The notes under the pieces were generated by a model. That model searched no databases, was not told where the DNA came from, and was given only the letters and a program-made list of their open reading frames with translations. Made by a program: the position numbers and the translations under genes. From Bacteroidales bacterium (GTDB taxonomy: Bacteria; Bacteroidota; Bacteroidia; Bacteroidales; JAADJA01): 7,491 nucleotides of DNA. How positions within the stretch are numbered: position 1 is the first letter of the stretch; each line of letters opens with the position of its first letter. The DNA lies in NCBI GenBank assembly GCA_030635465.1, contig DAOVYU010000038.1, positions 1 through 7,491 of the forward strand, written 5' to 3'. Of the stretch, positions 5,137 to 7,491 are shown in pieces.

Positions 5137-7101
5137 ATGAAGTTATCCATCGTAATTGTAAACTACAACGTTAAGTACTTCCTTGAACAGTGCCTGTATT
5201 CTGTGCGAAAAGCAATACATAATATGGATGCTGAAATATTTGTGGTGGATAATAATTCTGTCGACGGGTCACTTGAAATGTTACACCAAAAATTTCCTGA
5301 TATTACATTAATTGCCAACAAAGACAATGTTGGTTTTTCTATAGCCAACAATCAAGCTATTAAGCAATCATCAGGTGAATATGTACTATTACTTAATCCT
5401 GATACTGTAGTTGAGGACGACACATTTACGAAAGTTGTTCGATTTATGGATGAGCATTCGGATGCTGGAGGTTTAGGTGTAAAAATGGTAGATGGTAAAG
5501 GAAAGTTTTTACCCGAATCAAAAAGAGGCCTTCCAACCCCTTCTGTTGCATTTTATAAAATATTTGGGTTATCCAGGATATTTCCAAAATCAAAATTATT
5601 CGGAAAATATCACCTCGGTTATCTTGATAAAGAAAAAATCCATTCCGTTGACATCCTTTCTGGAGCATTTATGTTATTGAGAAAAAGTTTGCTTGATCAA
5701 ATTGGCTTACTTGATGAAACATTCTTTATGTACGGGGAAGATATTGATTTATCATATAGGATCATAAAAGCAGGTTATAAGAATTACTACTTTCCCAATA
5801 CACGAATAATTCACTACAAAGGTGAAAGTACCAAAAAGGGAAGCGTAAACTATGTTGTGGTTTTCTACAAGGCCATGGTCATATTTGCTAAAAAACATTT
5901 TTCATCCAAAAATGCACGAATATTTTCCATATTGATAAATATGGCTGTGTATTTCAGGGCCTTTCTTGCCATCCTAAACGGTTTTTTTTCAAAGGCAGCC
6001 TTGCCTCTTGTTGATGCCATTTTATTATTTGGTGGTATTTTAGGAATTAAAAATTATTGGGAGCACAATATAATTTTCCCTTATGGTGGTGAATACCCTG
6101 TGGAAATTGTATCAATTGCTATTCCTATATATATTTTGATATGGCTATTTAGCGTATTTATGAGTGGTGGTTACGACAGACCTGTTCGTCTGCCTAAATT
6201 ATTCCAGGGACTATTTATAGGTTCTATCATAATTTTAACATTTTATGCCCTTTTACCTGAAAGTTTTCGATTTTCCAGAGCCTTAATTATTTTTGGTGCG
6301 ATCTGGGGTTTCATATCCATGATGGGTTTGCGTGTATTACTTCACATCTTTAAAGTTAAAAAATTCAGACTGGGCATTAATCTAAATAAGCGATATGCCA
6401 TTGTTGGCAATAAAGAGGAACCGGAACGAGTAGCTGAGTTACTTAGAAAATCAGATATGAGTCCAGGATTGATTGGATTAATTTCAACCGAAGAAAGAGA
6501 AAAATCAAGGGATGGTTATGTTGGTCATATCGATCAACTTAAAGAAATCATTAAAATATACAGCATTGATGAAGTTATCTTTTGTGCTAAAGACTTACCT
6601 GCTCATACCATAATAGATTATATGTCAGGATTAAGTGTATCGCAGGTAGAATACAAAATAGCACCCCCTGAAAGCCTTTCTATTATTGGCAGTAATTCAA
6701 TAAACACTTCAGGCGATATTTATATCATCGAACTTGATTCTATTTCTAAAGCAAATAACAAAAGAAGTAAGAGACTTTTAGATTTTTTAGTTGGTCTTGT
6801 ATTTCTTGTTTTATCCCCAATAGTTTTCATCGTAAACAGAAACCCATTTGGGTTTGTCAGGAATCTGTTTTTAGTTCTAATAGGAAATAAATCATGGGTG
6901 GGTTTTCAAATTACAACAAACTCAACAGCACACAAACTCCCCAAAATTAAGCCTGGAATTTTATATCCGACTGATATGATTAAAGGCAACGATGTTTCAT
7001 CTGAAACTGCAGATCGACTAAATTTATTATATGCACGAAACTACAAGATTCTTAATGATATCAATATCATTTTCAACGGCATTCGCAATTTAGGTAGATA
7101 A
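5137..7101 (+). CDS. Membrane glycosyltransferase: GT2 domain fused to a degenerate sugar-phosphate transferase-like half
   Basis: The product has 654 residues and is probably involved in cell-surface polysaccharide synthesis. Residues 1 to about 240 form a GT2 (COG1216, rhamnosyltransferase-like) domain: SIVIVNYNVKYFLEQCL, nucleotide-binding VVDNNSVDGS with D38, NVGFSIANNQAI, LLLNPDTVV with D89 in the DxD-like position, and MYGEDIDLSYRI with E201-D202, the likely catalytic-base region. Hydrophobic segments lie near 262-284, 288-305, 323-345, 355-375 and 382-405. Residues about 418-545 (starting KRYAIVGNKEEPERVAELL) resemble the nucleotide-binding-like domain found before the catalytic part of WbaP/CpsE-type polyprenyl-phosphate transferases. 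A membrane segment (548-568) and a C-terminal part with NKSWVGF, LPKIKPGILYPTD and LNLLYARNYKILNDINIIF match the rear of that catalytic domain. Its central cytosolic catalytic stretch (KxYKFRSM-like) is absent, so this half is probably not an active phosphosugar transferase. The GT2 half should be active. Donor and acceptor are unknown. No start ambiguity is seen at ATG 5137. Confidence 0.88.
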   Translation: MKLSIVIVNYNVKYFLEQCLYSVRKAIHNMDAEIFVVDNNSVDGSLEMLHQKFPDITLIANKDNVGFSIANNQAIKQSSGEYVLLLNPDTVVEDDTFTKVVRFMDEHSDAGGLGVKMVDGKGKFLPESKRGLPTPSVAFYKIFGLSRIFPKSKLFGKYHLGYLDKEKIHSVDILSGAFMLLRKSLLDQIGLLDETFFMYGEDIDLSYRIIKAGYKNYYFPNTRIIHYKGESTKKGSVNYVVVFYKAMVIFAKKHFSSKNARIFSILINMAVYFRAFLAILNGFFSKAALPLVDAILLFGGILGIKNYWEHNIIFPYGGEYPVEIVSIAIPIYILIWLFSVFMSGGYDRPVRLPKLFQGLFIGSIIILTFYALLPESFRFSRALIIFGAIWGFISMMGLRVLLHIFKVKKFRLGINLNKRYAIVGNKEEPERVAELLRKSDMSPGLIGLISTEEREKSRDGYVGHIDQLKEIIKIYSIDEVIFCAKDLPAHTIIDYMSGLSVSQVEYKIAPPESLSIIGSNSINTSGDIYIIELDSISKANNKRSKRLLDFLVGLVFLVLSPIVFIVNRNPFGFVRNLFLVLIGNKSWVGFQITTNSTAHKLPKIKPGILYPTDMIKGNDVSSETADRLNLLYARNYKILNDINIIFNGIRNLGR

Positions 7102-7144
7102 AAAGCCATTTCAGCTCATACTAAGACTCAATAAAATTTATTTG

Positions 7145-7152
7145 TAATTTTG
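7145..7152 (+). promoter_or_regulatory. Predicted -7 element for the E2 gene
   Basis: TAATTTTG is an exact TAnnTTTG match in the 113-bp gap after the glycosyltransferase gene, 62 nt before the ATG at 7215. The leader would be about 55 nt. No TTG sits 17-23 nt upstream. It suggests that the E2 gene has its own promoter and is not simply part of a glycosyltransferase operon. Confidence 0.45.
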
Positions 7153-7214
7153 CAAAACTTTACAAACCATTAATTGTTTAGCAATTATTATTAAATAAGA
7201 AACATAATAAACAA

Positions 7215-7491
7215 ATGGCAATCTTTGAAGTAGTTATGCCCAAACTGGGCGAAAGTATTATTGAAGCAACCATCACCAAGTGGTTATTAAACGAAGGAGA
7301 TACGGTTGCAGAGGACGATCCGATTGTAGAAATAGCCACTGATAAGGTAGACTCTGAAATTCCCTCTCCGGTAGAAGGAAAAATTACCAAGGTGCATTTT
7401 TCCGAGGGTGATGTTGTGGCAGTTGGGGCTGTGATCGCATTGATAAATATGGATGGTGAAGAAGATTCCGATAGTAATGAAATAGTGGAAG
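7215..7491 (+). CDS. 2-oxo acid dehydrogenase E2 (dihydrolipoamide acyltransferase), N-terminal lipoyl domain, truncated by window edge
   Basis: The first 92 codons are visible and the frame runs off the right edge. Residues about 3-78 form one complete biotinyl/lipoyl domain: FEVVMPKLGESIIEATITKW, then the lipoylation hairpin EIATDKVDSEIPSPVEG with the acceptor lysine K44, then FSEGDVVAVGAVIALI. An acidic linker (DGEEDSDSNEIVE) begins at about residue 80, as between the lipoyl and E1/E3-binding domains of E2 proteins. The DKVDSEIPSP form is typical of E2 proteins of Bacteroidota annotated as pyruvate or branched-chain 2-oxo acid dehydrogenase. The substrate cannot be decided without the catalytic domain. 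A free-standing biotin carrier is unlikely, because the lysine is in DKV and not in MKM. The ATG at 7215 gives the canonical short N-terminus. Confidence 0.92.
   Translation, partial: MAIFEVVMPKLGESIIEATITKWLLNEGDTVAEDDPIVEIATDKVDSEIPSPVEGKITKVHFSEGDVVAVGAVIALINMDGEEDSDSNEIVE

Noticed and set aside
7171..7187. Inverted repeat TAATTG/CAATTA in the E2 leader
   Set aside because: Six A-T-dominated pairs in very AT-rich DNA are expected by chance, and there is no sign of a riboswitch or attenuator.

Overview
The window is AT-rich chromosomal DNA from a member of the Bacteroidota, probably class Bacteroidia. Four things point there. Several intergenic regions carry the TAnnTTTG -7 element typical of this phylum. 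Clear Shine-Dalgarno sequences are largely missing. The order [small coiled-coil gene]-zapA-6S RNA-rny is one I associate with the phylum. The protein sequences also look like those of this group. I see no phage, IS element, CRISPR array or tRNA, so this is mostly housekeeping DNA with an accessory-looking middle.

Layout, left to right. Positions 1-87 (+) are the last 28 codons of glycine decarboxylase gcvP. A good promoter (166-196) then drives a two-gene cell-division unit: a 95-residue coiled-coil protein (225-512) and zapA (539-832). Between zapA and rny lies a structured RNA of about 200 nt (about 882-1087), read as 6S RNA (ssrS), whose long closing stem runs into a U-tract. RNase Y (rny, 1119-2666) begins only about 31 nt after that U-tract.

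A leftward block follows, convergent with rny. It holds an unrecognised exported protein (2751-4169), an Rrf2-family regulator with three cysteines (4266-4670) and a 57-residue winged-helix-like protein with a CPKRC tail (4717-4890). The last two probably form one regulatory operon. The 246-bp divergent region 4891-5136 carries two abutting perfect inverted repeats (5004-5018 and 5018-5035) and -7 elements facing both ways.

To the right, 5137-7101 (+) encodes a 654-residue membrane glycosyltransferase. An N-terminal GT2 domain is fused to membrane segments, a nucleotide-binding-like domain and a degenerate remnant of a polyprenyl-phosphate sugar-1-phosphate transferase domain. The window ends inside the lipoyl domain of a 2-oxo acid dehydrogenase E2 gene (7215-7491, cut by the window edge).

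The left half links Z-ring assembly, RNA polymerase control by 6S RNA and mRNA decay. The middle looks like a redox or Fe-S responsive regulatory pair with candidate operators. The right half is envelope glycan synthesis followed by central carbon metabolism. The points most worth following up are the tandem palindromes beside the Rrf2/CPKRC pair, the chimeric glycosyltransferase, the 6S RNA/rny junction, and the candidate ZapB-like partner of ZapA.
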